Positions 1 to 9,278 of a stretch of 64,000 nucleotides of DNA are shown piece after piece (the stretch's first letter is position 1; the number at the start of each line of letters is the position of its first letter). This stretch comes from Nitrobacter sp039808345. Lineage in GTDB: Bacteria; Pseudomonadota; Alphaproteobacteria; Rhizobiales; Xanthobacteraceae. Below the pieces are notes generated by a model. It was not told where the DNA came from. It saw nothing but the letters and a program-made list of their open reading frames with translations, and did not search any database. The stretch covers positions 3,874,447 to 3,938,446 of the forward strand of contig NZ_CP181167.1 in the NCBI RefSeq assembly GCF_047824785.1, in the 5' to 3' direction. The position numbers and the translations under genes are program-made.

Positions 1-1
1 C

Positions 2-553
2 GAAAGCGGCGTCATGGTCATGAAGATGGATGCCGACCTCGACACCGGCGACGTCGCCCTGACCGCGCGGCTCCCCGTCACCGATACGATGACGGCTTCC
101 GATCTGCATGACGCGCTGGCGCCGCTGGGGGCAGATCTGATGGCGCGAGCGATGGACGCGCTGGAGCGCGGCGAGTTGCGCCTGACGAAGCAGAACGAAC
201 AAGGAGCCGGCTGTGCCGTCACCTACGCCGCCAAGATCGACAAGGCCGAGGCGCGCATCGACTGGAACACTCCTGCGCGCGAGGTGCTGCGCCACATTCA
301 TGGCCTGTCGCCGTTTCCGGGCGCCTGGTGCGAGATGCCGATCGACGGCGAGCCCATACGCGTGAAGATCCTGCGATGCGAGCTGGCGAAGGGCGCGGGA
401 TCCCCGGGGGACCTTCTCGACGGTCGCCTGACCATCGCGTGCAAGGATGGCGCGATCCGCGTTCTCGAATTGCAGCGCGCGGGAAAGCCTCCGATGAAGG
501 CCGACGCCTTTCTGAACGGCACGCCGCTGACGCCGCCGCTGCGGCTCGTCTGA
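2..553 (+). CDS. fmt: methionyl-tRNA formyltransferase, C-terminal part (cut by window edge)
   Basis: Adds the formyl group of 10-formyl-THF to initiator Met-tRNA in the cytoplasm. The window opens inside the gene, in frame from base 2; 183 codons remain of a family usually near 310 residues. The VMVMKMDADLDTGDV stretch is the end of the formyltransferase catalytic domain, followed by the C-terminal tRNA-binding OB-like domain (WNTPAREVLRHIHGLSPFPGAW). Its TGA overlaps the truA start (TGATG), so the two are probably translationally coupled. A def gene would be expected upstream outside the window. Confidence 0.95.
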   Translation, partial: ESGVMVMKMDADLDTGDVALTARLPVTDTMTASDLHDALAPLGADLMARAMDALERGELRLTKQNEQGAGCAVTYAAKIDKAEARIDWNTPAREVLRHIHGLSPFPGAWCEMPIDGEPIRVKILRCELAKGAGSPGDLLDGRLTIACKDGAIRVLELQRAGKPPMKADAFLNGTPLTPPLRLV

Positions 554-1320
554 TGCCGCGCTACAAGCTCACCATCGAGTATGACGGTGGTCCCTTCTGC
601 GGCTGGCAGTACCAGACCAACGGGCCATCGGTGCAGGGCGCGCTGGAGGCGGCGGTCAAGGCGATTTGCGGTGATGATGTCCGCGTGCACGGCGCGGGCC
701 GCACCGATGCCGGCGTTCATGCGCTGGCGCAGGTGGCGCATTGCGACATCGCCAGGCATTTCATGCCGGACCGCTTGCGCGACGGACTCAACGCGCATCT
801 GCGGCCGCATCCGATCGGCGTGCTCGAAGCCGAGATCGTGCCCGACAGCTTCGAGGCGCGTTTTTCGGCACGCAGGCGACACTACATTTATCGCATCGCC
901 AATCGCCGCGCCAATCTCGCAATCGAGGTGGGCCGGGTCTGGCGCGTGCCCCGGGCGCTCGATACCGAGGCGATGCATGATGCCGCGCACCGGCTGCTCG
1001 GCAAGCACGATTTCACCACCTTTCGCGACACCGAATGTCAGGCCAAATCGCCGGAAAAAACGCTCGACCAGCTCGACGTGATCAGGAAAGGCGACAATGT
1101 CAGCATCATCACTTCGGCGCGCTCCTACCTGCACAGCCAGGTGCGCTCGATGGTGGGCTCGCTGGTGTGGGTCGGGCATGGCCGCTGGAGCGCCGACGAT
1201 CTGTCCGGCGCGCTGGCCGCGCGGCGGCGCGAAGCCTGCGGGCCGGTGGCGCCGCCCGACGGATTGTATCTTGCGCGGGTCGATTATGAGGGGAGTATTC
1301 CCCTCAGGCGGGATCAATGA
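553..1320 (+). CDS. truA: tRNA pseudouridine(38-40) synthase TruA
   Basis: Converts U38-U40 in the tRNA anticodon arm to pseudouridine. The 255-residue length is normal. The N-terminal start is MPRYKLTIEYDGGPFCGWQ, and the catalytic loop GAGRTDAGVHA carries the essential aspartate at about residue 52. The ATG at 553 overlaps the fmt stop; in-frame codons further upstream lie inside fmt and are not the start. The gene converges with the minus-strand nucleosidase gene ending at 1357. Confidence 0.95.
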   Translation: MPRYKLTIEYDGGPFCGWQYQTNGPSVQGALEAAVKAICGDDVRVHGAGRTDAGVHALAQVAHCDIARHFMPDRLRDGLNAHLRPHPIGVLEAEIVPDSFEARFSARRRHYIYRIANRRANLAIEVGRVWRVPRALDTEAMHDAAHRLLGKHDFTTFRDTECQAKSPEKTLDQLDVIRKGDNVSIITSARSYLHSQVRSMVGSLVWVGHGRWSADDLSGALAARRREACGPVAPPDGLYLARVDYEGSIPLRRDQ

Positions 1321-1356
1321 TCGCCGTCATGCGCGAACTTGTCCGAGCTCCGTCCT

Positions 1357-1911
1357 TCACCGAATCCGTTCCAGCGTATCCCAGAACAGGCCCTCGCCGT
1401 CCTTCACATTGGCGGTCCAGTCCTGATGCGCGAGGTCGTTGGCGTCGTCGGTGATGAACTTGAACGCGCGCCACGGCAGGCCGTGACGCCGGCACACCTG
1501 CGCGACCGCGAACAGCTCCATATCCACGATGTCGATGTTGTTCTCGATCAGCCATGGATCGGAGCTTGTGACAAAGCTGTCGCCGGTGCCGCAAACAACG
1601 CCGGCCTGCCCTGACCTCAGAAGATCAAGCTCGGGAGCAAACGGCGTGCGTCCGCGCGGCGCCAGCGGCATCGCCATCATGTCGCGCTGGATAACGACGG
1701 ATACTTCGACAAGACCCCGGAGCGTCTCGTTGATCTTTCCCGCTGTCCCGTAGTTGATGACAAGATCCGGGTGCAGCGTCAGCAGCGCCAGCGTGGCCGC
1801 GCTCGCGGCATTGATCTTGCCGACACCGGTGTAGATCACCCTGACGCCGTCAGGAACCCGCGCTCTGCCGAGTTCATCTTCAATGGCGGTGAGAACGAGA
1901 ATCTTGCTCAT
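1357..1911 (-). CDS. MTA/SAH nucleosidase-like phosphorylase family protein
   Basis: A short (184 residues) member of the nucleoside phosphorylase fold. The N-terminus reads ILVLTAIEDEL, followed by the VGKINAASAATLAL loop and a C-terminal DIVDMELFAVAQVCRRHG stretch. The last matches the conserved acidic substrate-binding region (DME) of 5'-methylthioadenosine/S-adenosylhomocysteine nucleosidases. The family cleaves adenine from MTA/SAH; the exact substrate here is inferred. Its ATG overlaps the dapE stop (ATGA), so it is the last gene of the dapD-dapE unit. Confidence 0.8.
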   Translation of the reverse strand: MSKILVLTAIEDELGRARVPDGVRVIYTGVGKINAASAATLALLTLHPDLVINYGTAGKINETLRGLVEVSVVIQRDMMAMPLAPRGRTPFAPELDLLRSGQAGVVCGTGDSFVTSSDPWLIENNIDIVDMELFAVAQVCRRHGLPWRAFKFITDDANDLAHQDWTANVKDGEGLFWDTLERIR

Positions 1912-3077
1912 GCGAAGTAACGGTCCAGCACGCCGCGATAGACCCGCGTCAGCTTTTCGAGATCAGCAACCGGGACGCGCTCGTCGATCTGGTGCATGGT
2001 CCGCCCGACCAGACCAAACTCGATCACCGGGCAATAGTCCTTGATGAAACGCGCGTCCGACGTGCCGCCGCCGGTGCTGAGCTCCGGTCTGCGGCCGGTG
2101 ACCTCCTCAACGGCCGCGGCCACGAGATCAGTGAACGGGCCGGGCTCGGTCAGGAATACGTCGGCATTCGAAGGCTCCCACACGATGCGGGTCCGGATGC
2201 GATGACCCGAGGCTGCCGCGACACGCGCCTCGACCAGCGCACGAAGTGATTGCTGATTGTGATGATCGTTGAAGCGGATGTTGAACCTCGCGCGCGCCTG
2301 TCCGGGAATCACATTGGCCGCCGGATTGCCGACATCGACCGAGGTGAATTCCAGATTGGAGGGCTGGAACTGGGCGCTGCCCTGATCCAGCGGCTCGCTC
2401 ACGAGCGCGGTGATCAGCGCGGCGATATCCGGAACAGGATTCGAGGCGCGGTGCGGATAGGCGACGTGACCCTGCACGCCATCGACATACAGCGTGCCGG
2501 ACTGTGAACCGCGGCGGCCGATCTTGATGCAGTCGCCGAGTTCTTCAACATTGCTGGGCTCGCCGAGCACGCAGTGATCGAATTTCTCGCCGCGCGCGTC
2601 GGCCCATTGCATCAGCTTGACGGTGCCGTTGACGGCGATGTCTTCCTCGTCGCCTGTGATCAGGAACGAGATCGAGCCGTTGCCGTCTTTTCCCGGCTGG
2701 CCGCCATGCGCCGCCAGATAGTCCAGCGCGGCCGCGACGCCGCAGGCGATCCCGCCCTTCATGTCCACCGCGCCGCGCCCATAGAGCAAGCCATCAACCA
2801 CATCGCCCGAGAACGCGCCACGGGTCCACGCGGCTTCATCGCCTGGAGGTACGACATCGGTATGACCCGCGAACACGATGTGAGGGCCGGTCGTGCCGAT
2901 GCGGGCATGGAGATTGTCGATGTCGGCGGCGCCCGGTTCGCTGAAGGTGATGCGGCGGACATCAAAGCCGGCGCCCTTGAGCAGCGCCTCGAGCACGCCC
3001 AGCGCGCCTGCATCCGCCGGCGTCACCGACGGGCAGCGGATGAGATCGCGAGCGATGGAAAGCGCGTCGTTTTCCAT
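1908..3077 (-). CDS. dapE: succinyl-diaminopimelate desuccinylase
   Basis: Hydrolyses N-succinyl-LL-diaminopimelate in lysine/peptidoglycan precursor synthesis; dinuclear-metal M20 peptidase family. Metal-site motifs are intact: AGHTDVVPPGD, GRGAVDMKGG and TGDEED. The start MENDALSIARDLIRCPSVTP at 3077 is chosen because upstream in-frame sequence lies inside dapD in another frame. 389 residues, normal length. It follows dapD by 8 nt and overlaps the nucleosidase gene, forming one operon for two successive steps of the succinylase branch. Confidence 0.95.
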   Translation of the reverse strand: MENDALSIARDLIRCPSVTPADAGALGVLEALLKGAGFDVRRITFSEPGAADIDNLHARIGTTGPHIVFAGHTDVVPPGDEAAWTRGAFSGDVVDGLLYGRGAVDMKGGIACGVAAALDYLAAHGGQPGKDGNGSISFLITGDEEDIAVNGTVKLMQWADARGEKFDHCVLGEPSNVEELGDCIKIGRRGSQSGTLYVDGVQGHVAYPHRASNPVPDIAALITALVSEPLDQGSAQFQPSNLEFTSVDVGNPAANVIPGQARARFNIRFNDHHNQQSLRALVEARVAAASGHRIRTRIVWEPSNADVFLTEPGPFTDLVAAAVEEVTGRRPELSTGGGTSDARFIKDYCPVIEFGLVGRTMHQIDERVPVADLEKLTRVYRGVLDRYFA

Positions 3078-3085
3078 CGTCGTGA

Positions 3086-3931
3086 TCAGTCCCTCAGCAG
3101 TTCGTTGATCCCGGTCTTGGAGCGCGTGCGTTCGTCGACGCGCTTGACGATGACCGCGCAAGCGGTGGACGGACCGGGCTGGCCGTTTTCCAGTGGCTTG
3201 CCCGGCAGCGCGCCCGGCACCACCACCGCGTATTCCGGCACTTCGCCCATGAAGATCTCGCCGGTCGTGCGGTCGACGATCTTGGTCGAGGCGCCGAGGA
3301 AAACACCCATCGACAGTACCGCGCCCTTGCGCACGATCACGCCTTCCGCCACTTCCGAGCGCGCGCCGATGAAGCAATCGTCCTCGATGATCACGGGCCC
3401 GGCCTGCAGCGGCTCCAATACGCCGCCGATGCCCGCGCCGCCGGAGATGTGGACCCGCTTGCCGATCTGGGCACAGGAGCCCACCGTGCACCAGGTGTCG
3501 ACCATGGTGCTCTCGTCGACATAGGCGCCAAGATTGACGAACGACGGCATCAACACGACGTTCCTTGCGATGAAGGCAGAGCGGCGCACGATCGCACCCG
3601 GCACGGCGCGAAAGCCGGCGTCACGAAACCTGCTCTCGTCCCAGCCCTCGAACTTCGACGGCACCTTGTCCCACCAGGCCGCCCTGCCCGGCCCGCCGGG
3701 AATGACGCTCATGTCGTTGAGGCGGAACGACAGCAGCACGGCCTTCTTGAGCCACTGGTTGACCGTCCACCTGCCGTCGGCCGTACGCTCGGCGACGCGC
3801 GCCTCGCCCTTGTCGAGCAGGCCGAGCGCATGATCGACCGCTTCGCGCACCTCGCCTTTGGTCGCGGGAGTGATGGTCTCACGCGCGTCGAACGCGCCGT
3901 TGATGATGGTTTCGAGCGATGCGGTAGGCAT
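3086..3931 (-). CDS. dapD: 2,3,4,5-tetrahydropyridine-2,6-dicarboxylate N-succinyltransferase
   Basis: Transfers succinyl from succinyl-CoA to tetrahydrodipicolinate, committing it to the succinylase route to diaminopimelate. 281 residues, typical length. The left-handed beta-helix hexapeptide region is visible from about residue 105 (IVRRSAFIARNVVLMPSFVNLGA) through MVDTWCTVGSCAQIGKRVHI and GVLEPLQAGPVIIEDDCFIGA. It is the first gene of the dapD-dapE-nucleosidase unit; dapB is unlinked at 42.3 kb. Confidence 0.96.
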   Translation of the reverse strand: MPTASLETIINGAFDARETITPATKGEVREAVDHALGLLDKGEARVAERTADGRWTVNQWLKKAVLLSFRLNDMSVIPGGPGRAAWWDKVPSKFEGWDESRFRDAGFRAVPGAIVRRSAFIARNVVLMPSFVNLGAYVDESTMVDTWCTVGSCAQIGKRVHISGGAGIGGVLEPLQAGPVIIEDDCFIGARSEVAEGVIVRKGAVLSMGVFLGASTKIVDRTTGEIFMGEVPEYAVVVPGALPGKPLENGQPGPSTACAVIVKRVDERTRSKTGINELLRD

Positions 3932-4004
3932 AGGGTTTCTGCGCCTTTACTACCCAATGACAGTTTGTCAACCGCAGCTGTTCTCTTGGACGAAGGCAGC
4001 CCTG

Positions 4005-4721
4005 TCAAGCCGGGCGCGCCGTCAGCCTCGCCAGAAAACCCGAGAGATCGTCGGTGATGTGATCGACGTGCGGCGCCCCGCCGCGGCCTTCCATCTCCCA
4101 ATCCTCGCGAACGACCTCGCGTGTGCCGTCCGGCACCACCAGCACGGTCGTCATGCCGAGTTCATGCGGAACGACGAGATTGCGGGCCAGATCCTCGAAC
4201 ATCGCGCTTCGCGCGGCATCGACCTGGTGCCGTTCGAGAAAGCGACGATAGGTCCGCGGTGACGGCTTCGGCTCCATCTCCGCGGCAATGATGTCGAACA
4301 CGGCCTCGAAGTGATGGCCGAAACCGAGCCGCTCCAGCACCTTGCCGGCATGGGCGGTCGAACCGTTGGTCAGGATCAGCTTGCGGCCCGGAAGCCTTCC
4401 GATCGCCGCGCCCATCGCCGGATTGGGATCGAGCGGCGAATGGTCGATCTGATGGACGTAAGCGAGATAGTCATCGGGCGAGACGCCGTGCTCGGTCATC
4501 ATGCCGCGCATGCTGGTACCGAAGCGCTTGTAGTAATCTTTCTGAATACGCCGGGCCTCGACGGGATCGACGTTGAGAAACTGGCCGATATATTCGCCGA
4601 TCCGCGCGTCGACCTGCTGCCAGAGGTTGACGTGATGCGGATAGAGCGTGTTGTCGAGATCGAACACCCATGTGTCGATATGACTGAAATCGCGTTGAGG
4701 ATGTCGCTGCGCGCCGGTCAC
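4005..4721 (-). CDS. HAD-superfamily pyrimidine 5'-nucleotidase
   Basis: A haloacid dehalogenase-fold phosphatase of the pyrimidine 5'-nucleotidase subgroup. Motif I is FDLDNTLY (nucleophile Asp), motif II is LILTNGS, and motif III/IV include EMEPKPSP and MFEDLARNL. 238 residues. The ATG at 4721 overlaps the argB stop, so it is co-translated with argB. Substrate assignment rests on family resemblance to yeast SDT1/PHM8-type enzymes and is not certain. Confidence 0.85.
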   Translation of the reverse strand: MTGAQRHPQRDFSHIDTWVFDLDNTLYPHHVNLWQQVDARIGEYIGQFLNVDPVEARRIQKDYYKRFGTSMRGMMTEHGVSPDDYLAYVHQIDHSPLDPNPAMGAAIGRLPGRKLILTNGSTAHAGKVLERLGFGHHFEAVFDIIAAEMEPKPSPRTYRRFLERHQVDAARSAMFEDLARNLVVPHELGMTTVLVVPDGTREVVREDWEMEGRGGAPHVDHITDDLSGFLARLTARPA

Positions 4722-5614
4722 TTGTGAATCAGCGTTCCCGTGCCCTGATTGGTGAAGAGCTCCAGCAGAACCGCGTGAGGGGTTTTCCCGTCGATGATGA
4801 CGACGCCGCTGACGCCCTGTTCAAGCGCGTAAATGCAGGTTTCGACCTTCGGGATCATGCCGCCCGAAATCGTCCCGTCGGCGATCAGCTTGCGCGCGTC
4901 GCTGATCGATAGCTCCGGAATGAGCTTCTTCGACTTGTCGAGCACGCCGGGAACGTCGGTGAGAAGCAGGAGACGCTTGGCCTTCAACGCGCCGGCCACC
5001 GCGCCGGCGAAAATGTCGGCATTGACGTTGAACGTCTGGCCGCCTTTCGAGGTGGCCAGCGGCGCCAGAACCGGAATCAGTTCATGGCCGATCAACTGAT
5101 TCAGCAGCGTCAGATCGACCTTTTCGGGCTCGCCGACAAAGCCGAGATCGACCACCTTCTCGATGTTGGAATCGGGGTCCGCCAGCATCCGCGTGGCCTT
5201 CGCGGCGGAGACCATGTTGCCGTCCTTGCCGCAAAGTCCGACGGCCTTGCCCCCGGCCTCGTTGATGTAGCCGACCAGTTGCTTGTTGATCGAGCCGGCA
5301 AGCACCATCTCGACGATTTCGATGGTCGCGGCGTCGGTAATGCGCAGGCCGGCCGCGAACTCTGATTTGATCCCGAGCCGTTGCAGCATGGCGGCGATCT
5401 GGGGGCCCCCGCCATGCACCACGACCGGATTGATCGCGGTCTGCTCGAGCAGCACGATGTCGCTGGCGAACTGGCGGGCGACGTTCTCCGAGCCCATGGC
5501 ATGGCCGCCGTACTTGATGACGATGGTTTCCTCGTCATATCGCTGCATGTGCGGCAGCGCCTCTGACAGGATGCGCGCCTGATCGAGCGGGCTGATGCGG
5601 GAGTCATCGGGCAT
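4718..5614 (-). CDS. argB: acetylglutamate kinase
   Basis: Phosphorylates N-acetylglutamate in the second step of arginine synthesis; amino-acid kinase fold. Nucleotide and substrate loops are visible: VIKYGGHAMG (residues about 32-41), VVHGGGPQI and NVNADIFAGAVAGAL. 298 residues as expected. It sits in the alphaproteobacterial neighbourhood engB-argB, with a repeat and a DUF423 gene in between, and overlaps the downstream HAD gene by 4 nt. Confidence 0.96.
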   Translation of the reverse strand: MPDDSRISPLDQARILSEALPHMQRYDEETIVIKYGGHAMGSENVARQFASDIVLLEQTAINPVVVHGGGPQIAAMLQRLGIKSEFAAGLRITDAATIEIVEMVLAGSINKQLVGYINEAGGKAVGLCGKDGNMVSAAKATRMLADPDSNIEKVVDLGFVGEPEKVDLTLLNQLIGHELIPVLAPLATSKGGQTFNVNADIFAGAVAGALKAKRLLLLTDVPGVLDKSKKLIPELSISDARKLIADGTISGGMIPKVETCIYALEQGVSGVVIIDGKTPHAVLLELFTNQGTGTLIHK

Positions 5615-5663
5615 GAAGCTGGTCTCTCGAAGACGATCTCTAAACCGGAGGGAAAGCTGGTTC

Positions 5664-5768
5664 TAGAGCATTTTCCGGCGAAGTGGATACCGGTTCGCCG
5701 CAAGAAAATGCGACCAGACAATAATTTCTAGAGCATGGTCCGATTCAACTTGAACGGATCATGCTCTA
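5664..5768. repeat. TAGAGC-ended palindromic repeat, class 1
   Basis: Begins TAGAGCATTTTCC and ends ATCATGCTCTA. It contains two imperfect hairpins: GCATTTTC...GAAAATGC, and GAGCATGGTCCG paired with CGGATCATGCTC. A close copy lies at 62555-62660 and a partial one at 43943-44010. It occupies the gap upstream of argB. Confidence 0.85.
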
Positions 5769-5804
5769 GTCGATCCGCGGCAGGGCCGCAAAGCCGGCTT
5801 CGGA

Positions 5805-6203
5805 TCAGGACTGGCCGGAACGGGACGCCGCGCGAGGCAGGACCGCGGCGATCGCGAGCAACAACCAGCTCACGATCATCAGCGTTCCTCCGGTCGGAGC
5901 GGCTCTCGGGAAAAGGTGATGTTCGAGGAACTGACGCACCATCATGTCCGCGCCGAACAGGACCGCGCCCGTGACAAAGCCGCCGGCCGCCAGGAGGCCG
6001 ATGCGCGGACGAATGATCTGCCGATCCGCCAGCAGCACCGCCAGCATCGCGGCGGGGGCGTGAAGCGACAGCATGGATGAAGCCGAGAGCGCAAGTCTGC
6101 CACCGTCCGCGGTGTGAGCGGCGACCGCCCCCAGGATGACGCCGGCGGCGCCCATCAGCCCCGCCGCAATGACGATGATTCGAAACCAGCCGGGGTGCGT
6201 CAT
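5805..6203 (-). CDS. DUF423-family small membrane protein
   Basis: 132 residues with four hydrophobic segments (about 8-28, 42-60, 66-87 and 105-122) and the family's GAVAAH motif near residue 25 and PTGGTLMIVSW near the C-terminus, typical of DUF423 inner-membrane proteins of unknown function. The start ATG overlaps the engB stop (ATGA), so translation is coupled to engB. Confidence 0.8.
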   Translation of the reverse strand: MTHPGWFRIIVIAAGLMGAAGVILGAVAAHTADGGRLALSASSMLSLHAPAAMLAVLLADRQIIRPRIGLLAAGGFVTGAVLFGADMMVRQFLEHHLFPRAAPTGGTLMIVSWLLLAIAAVLPRAASRSGQS

Positions 6204-6853
6204 CGACGATGCTCTCCTATCAGGCGGGCCATGGCGGCGCGCAGTTCCGGGATTCCGTCGCCCACCCGTGACGAGGTCACCAGCACATCCGGAAACGCCG
6301 CGGGGTGGCTGGCAAGCTGCGTCCTGGTGGCATCGATACGTTCCGCCATTTCAGCAGCCTTGACCTCGTCGGCCTTGGTCAGCACGACCTGGTAGCTCAC
6401 GGCGGATCGGTCGAGGGTGCCCAGAACAGTCTTGTCGATGTCCTTGATGCCGTGGCGCGCATCGATCAGGACATAAACGCGCGCAAGCGTCGCCCGGCCG
6501 AGCAGGAAATCGTGAATCAACGACGTCCATGACGCGATTCTGGCCTTCGGGGCCGACGCAAAGCCATAGCCCGGCATATCGACCAGCCGGACATCGGCGC
6601 CCTTCGGTCCCTCGAAGAAGATCAACTCCTGGGTTCGTCCCGGGGTGCGTGACGTGCGCGCCAGCGTGCCGCGGCCCGTCAGCGCGTTGATCAGGCTGGA
6701 CTTGCCGACATTGGAGCGTCCGGCGAATGCGACCTCGAGGCCAGCCATCGGCGGCAACGTTTCGATCGACGGCGATGCCCAGATGAATTGCCAGTCCCCG
6801 GCGAACAGCCTCCGGCCCTGCTCGATCAGTTCCGCGTCAAGGCCGGTTGTCAT
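6200..6853 (-). CDS. engB: ribosome biogenesis GTP-binding protein EngB/YsxC
   Basis: GTPase required for late 50S assembly. G motifs are intact: GRSNVGKSS (G1), TRTPGRTQ region (G2), DMPGYG (G3), LTKADEV (G4) and a TSSRVGDG stretch (G5). The start MTTGLDAELIEQGRRLF at 6853 fits the family's usual N-terminus (217 residues). An in-frame ATG at 6949 would add 32 residues unlike the family and is less likely. Lies between yidC and argB in the standard Rhizobiales order. Confidence 0.92.
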   Translation of the reverse strand: MTTGLDAELIEQGRRLFAGDWQFIWASPSIETLPPMAGLEVAFAGRSNVGKSSLINALTGRGTLARTSRTPGRTQELIFFEGPKGADVRLVDMPGYGFASAPKARIASWTSLIHDFLLGRATLARVYVLIDARHGIKDIDKTVLGTLDRSAVSYQVVLTKADEVKAAEMAERIDATRTQLASHPAAFPDVLVTSSRVGDGIPELRAAMARLIGEHRR

Positions 6854-7003
6854 ATGAAGAGGCCTCCCCGGCATGGCCGTCCGCATTCGCGGCAGGACTG
6901 GCCGATCGTTCGCGGAGCGGCTGGATTCGAGAACGTTCTCGCCGGGCATTGGATGGCTTCGTCCGTCATGCTCCCCCGCAACGATCGCAAGGCGGAGCCC
7001 CGT

Positions 7004-8848
7004 CTATGTGGTCTTCGCCGGCTTGTCGGAGGATTTGCGGCGGAAGGTCGACTTCACGTTATCGAACAGCTCCACCTTCACGCCGTTGCGGCGCATGATG
7101 TAGCTCTGCTGAATCACCGACAACGTGTTGTTCCACGCCCAGTAGATCACAAGACCGGCCGGGAAAGCCGCGAGCATGAAGGTGAAGATCACCGGCATCC
7201 AGTCGAAGATGATCTTCTGGGTGGGGTCCGGCGGCGTCGGGTTCAGCTTCATCTGGAACCACATCGTGATGCCCATGATGATCGGCCACGCGCCGATCGC
7301 CAGATAAGGCCCGATCAGCGGCACCACGGAGGGATCGTACGGCAGCAGTCCGAACAAGTTGAAGATGTGGGTCGGATCGGGCGCCGACAGGTCCTTGATC
7401 CAGGCGAAGAAGGGCGCGTGACGCATTTCGATGGTCACGAACAGCACCTTGTAGAGCGAGAAGAACACGGGAATCTGCAGAAGCACCGGAAGACAGCCCG
7501 AGATCGGGTTGATCTTCTCCTTCTTGTAGATTTCCATCATCTCCTGCTGCAGCTTCATCCTGTCATCGGGATAGCGCTCCCTCAGCGCGTTGATCTGCGG
7601 CTGGATCGCCTTCATCTTCGCCATCGACGCGTAGGATTTGTTGGCAAGCGGGAAGAACACCAGCTTGATCAGCACGGTCACGACCAGAATGGAAACGCCG
7701 AAATTACCGAACACATGAAAGAAGAAGTCCAGCGCCAGGAACATCGGCTTAGTGATGAAGTAGAACCAGCCCCAATCGATCAGCAGGTCGAAGTGGTTCA
7801 GGCCGAGCTGCTTGTTGTAACCGCCAAGCTCCGCCAATGGAAAATTGAGGCCGACGACGCCGGCTTCCTTGGCGCCTGCGAAAAGCCGCGTGCTGACAGC
7901 CCCTGTGCCGCCGGCCGGGATCGTCCGCGCATCCTCCAGATAGTCGGTCTGGTAGGTCCTGACCGAACCCGCCTGATCGGACGAAAAGCGCGCCTGCAAT
8001 CGCGCGCTGGTGTCGGGAAGCAGCGCCGCGGCCCAATATTTGTCGGTGATGCCAAGCCAGCCGTTGGTGACATTGAAGGTCACCGAGCCGGCTTCGTCGA
8101 TATTCTTGTAGGAGTATTCCTGCAGCTTCTGATCGCCGAGATAGCCGATAAGGCCTTCGTGCAAAATATAGTAGCCCGAGATTTCGGGCGTGCCATGGCG
8201 CGAGATCAGCGCGAACGGGTACAGCGTCACCGGCGCGCTGCCGGTGTTTGTGACCTCGTCTTTTATGGTGAACAGATACTGATCGTCCACCGTGACGATG
8301 CGACGGAACGTCAGCCCTTCGCCATTGTCGTATTTCAGCGTGACCGGGGTGGACGGGGTCAGCGCGCCGGATCCTTCCTGTTGCCACAGGGTGCTCCGGT
8401 CCGGAACCCGGACGGTCGATCCGGTGCCCGGAACCCATCCGAACTCAGCGTAATAAGGAGAGGCCGTGCCGGAGGGCGAGAACAGTTCGATCGCGGGAGA
8501 AGCGGGATCGACCGTCTCACGGTACTTGGCCAGCAGAAGGTCATCGATGCGCGCGCCGGTCAGCGAGATGCTTCCGCTGAGGCGCGGGGTATTGATCTGG
8601 ACGCGCGGCTTGGACGCAATAGCGACATCACGGGCAACCACCGCCGATCCTGCGGCGGATTGACCGGGCGCTGCGGTATTCGGCGCAGCCTCGCCCTGTG
8701 ACTTGCTCTGGGACTTGGCAAGCTCGCTTTGCGCCTGGTGCGCGGCGCGGTCCTTCTCCATCTGCGGGATGTTGTAGAAATACTGCCAGGCGATCAGCAC
8801 GAGAGCCGACAGAACGATAGCGATGATGGTATTGCGGTTCTCAGACAT
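7004..8848 (-). CDS. yidC: membrane protein insertase YidC (Oxa1 family)
   Basis: Inserts and folds inner-membrane proteins with or after SecYEG. 614 residues. The N-terminal signal anchor (IIAIVLSALVLIAWQYFY) is followed by a large periplasmic beta-domain (about 70-370) and the conserved five-helix Oxa1 core containing FPLANKSYASMAKMK, the cytoplasmic hairpin with QQEMMEIYKKEKINP and GCLPVLLQIPVF. It is downstream of rnpA (gap 72 nt) in the rpmH-rnpA-yidC cluster. Confidence 0.96.
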   Translation of the reverse strand: MSENRNTIIAIVLSALVLIAWQYFYNIPQMEKDRAAHQAQSELAKSQSKSQGEAAPNTAAPGQSAAGSAVVARDVAIASKPRVQINTPRLSGSISLTGARIDDLLLAKYRETVDPASPAIELFSPSGTASPYYAEFGWVPGTGSTVRVPDRSTLWQQEGSGALTPSTPVTLKYDNGEGLTFRRIVTVDDQYLFTIKDEVTNTGSAPVTLYPFALISRHGTPEISGYYILHEGLIGYLGDQKLQEYSYKNIDEAGSVTFNVTNGWLGITDKYWAAALLPDTSARLQARFSSDQAGSVRTYQTDYLEDARTIPAGGTGAVSTRLFAGAKEAGVVGLNFPLAELGGYNKQLGLNHFDLLIDWGWFYFITKPMFLALDFFFHVFGNFGVSILVVTVLIKLVFFPLANKSYASMAKMKAIQPQINALRERYPDDRMKLQQEMMEIYKKEKINPISGCLPVLLQIPVFFSLYKVLFVTIEMRHAPFFAWIKDLSAPDPTHIFNLFGLLPYDPSVVPLIGPYLAIGAWPIIMGITMWFQMKLNPTPPDPTQKIIFDWMPVIFTFMLAAFPAGLVIYWAWNNTLSVIQQSYIMRRNGVKVELFDNVKSTFRRKSSDKPAKTT

Positions 8849-8920
8849 CGTTCAGGGTCTCGTCACTCGGTTCGGGTTGCGGCTGGATGCACCGTTGATG
8901 CCGCCGATTTGACGCCGCAT

Positions 8921-9256
8921 TCATCCTGAATGCCGGCGGTCGAGACGCTGAAGCGCCGAACGCAAATCATCGAGCATCACTGCGAAACGGCGGTTCAGCG
9001 CGGCACGGCGGCCGATTATCACATAATCGCTGTGCGGTCGCATGGATACGGCATCCACGTGCTTCACCAATTCGCGAAGTCTGCGGCGGATGCGATTTCT
9101 TTCGGGCGCGGAACCATTTTTCTTGGTCACCGTGAAGCCGACCCGGATCGGACCGCCATCGTGGCGGCAACGATTCTGCATCACGAAGGCAGGTGTGCTT
9201 ACGCGCGGCCCATGGGCAGCGGCGAGGAAGTCCGCCCGCTGCCTCAACCGGTCCAT
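8921..9256 (-). CDS. rnpA: ribonuclease P protein component
   Basis: Protein subunit that helps the RNase P RNA process tRNA 5' ends. 111 residues, basic. The start MDRLRQRADFLAA is typical, and the RNR signature is seen as RNRIRRRLRELV (about residues 54-65), preceded by VGFTVTKKNGSAPERN. It lies 22 nt downstream of rpmH and shares its promoter. Confidence 0.93.
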   Translation of the reverse strand: MDRLRQRADFLAAAHGPRVSTPAFVMQNRCRHDGGPIRVGFTVTKKNGSAPERNRIRRRLRELVKHVDAVSMRPHSDYVIIGRRAALNRRFAVMLDDLRSALQRLDRRHSG

Positions 9257-9278
9257 GATGATTCCCGGTACGATCCGC

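Noticed and set aside
298..1317. Long minus-strand reading frame opposite fmt/truA
   Set aside because: Low-complexity Arg/His-rich translation with no domain; it is the antisense shadow of truA, which has clear catalytic motifs.
6788..8701. 637-codon plus-strand frame across yidC
   Set aside because: Antisense to yidC, which is unambiguous; the translation is His/Arg/Asp-rich without motifs, a common GC-rich artefact.
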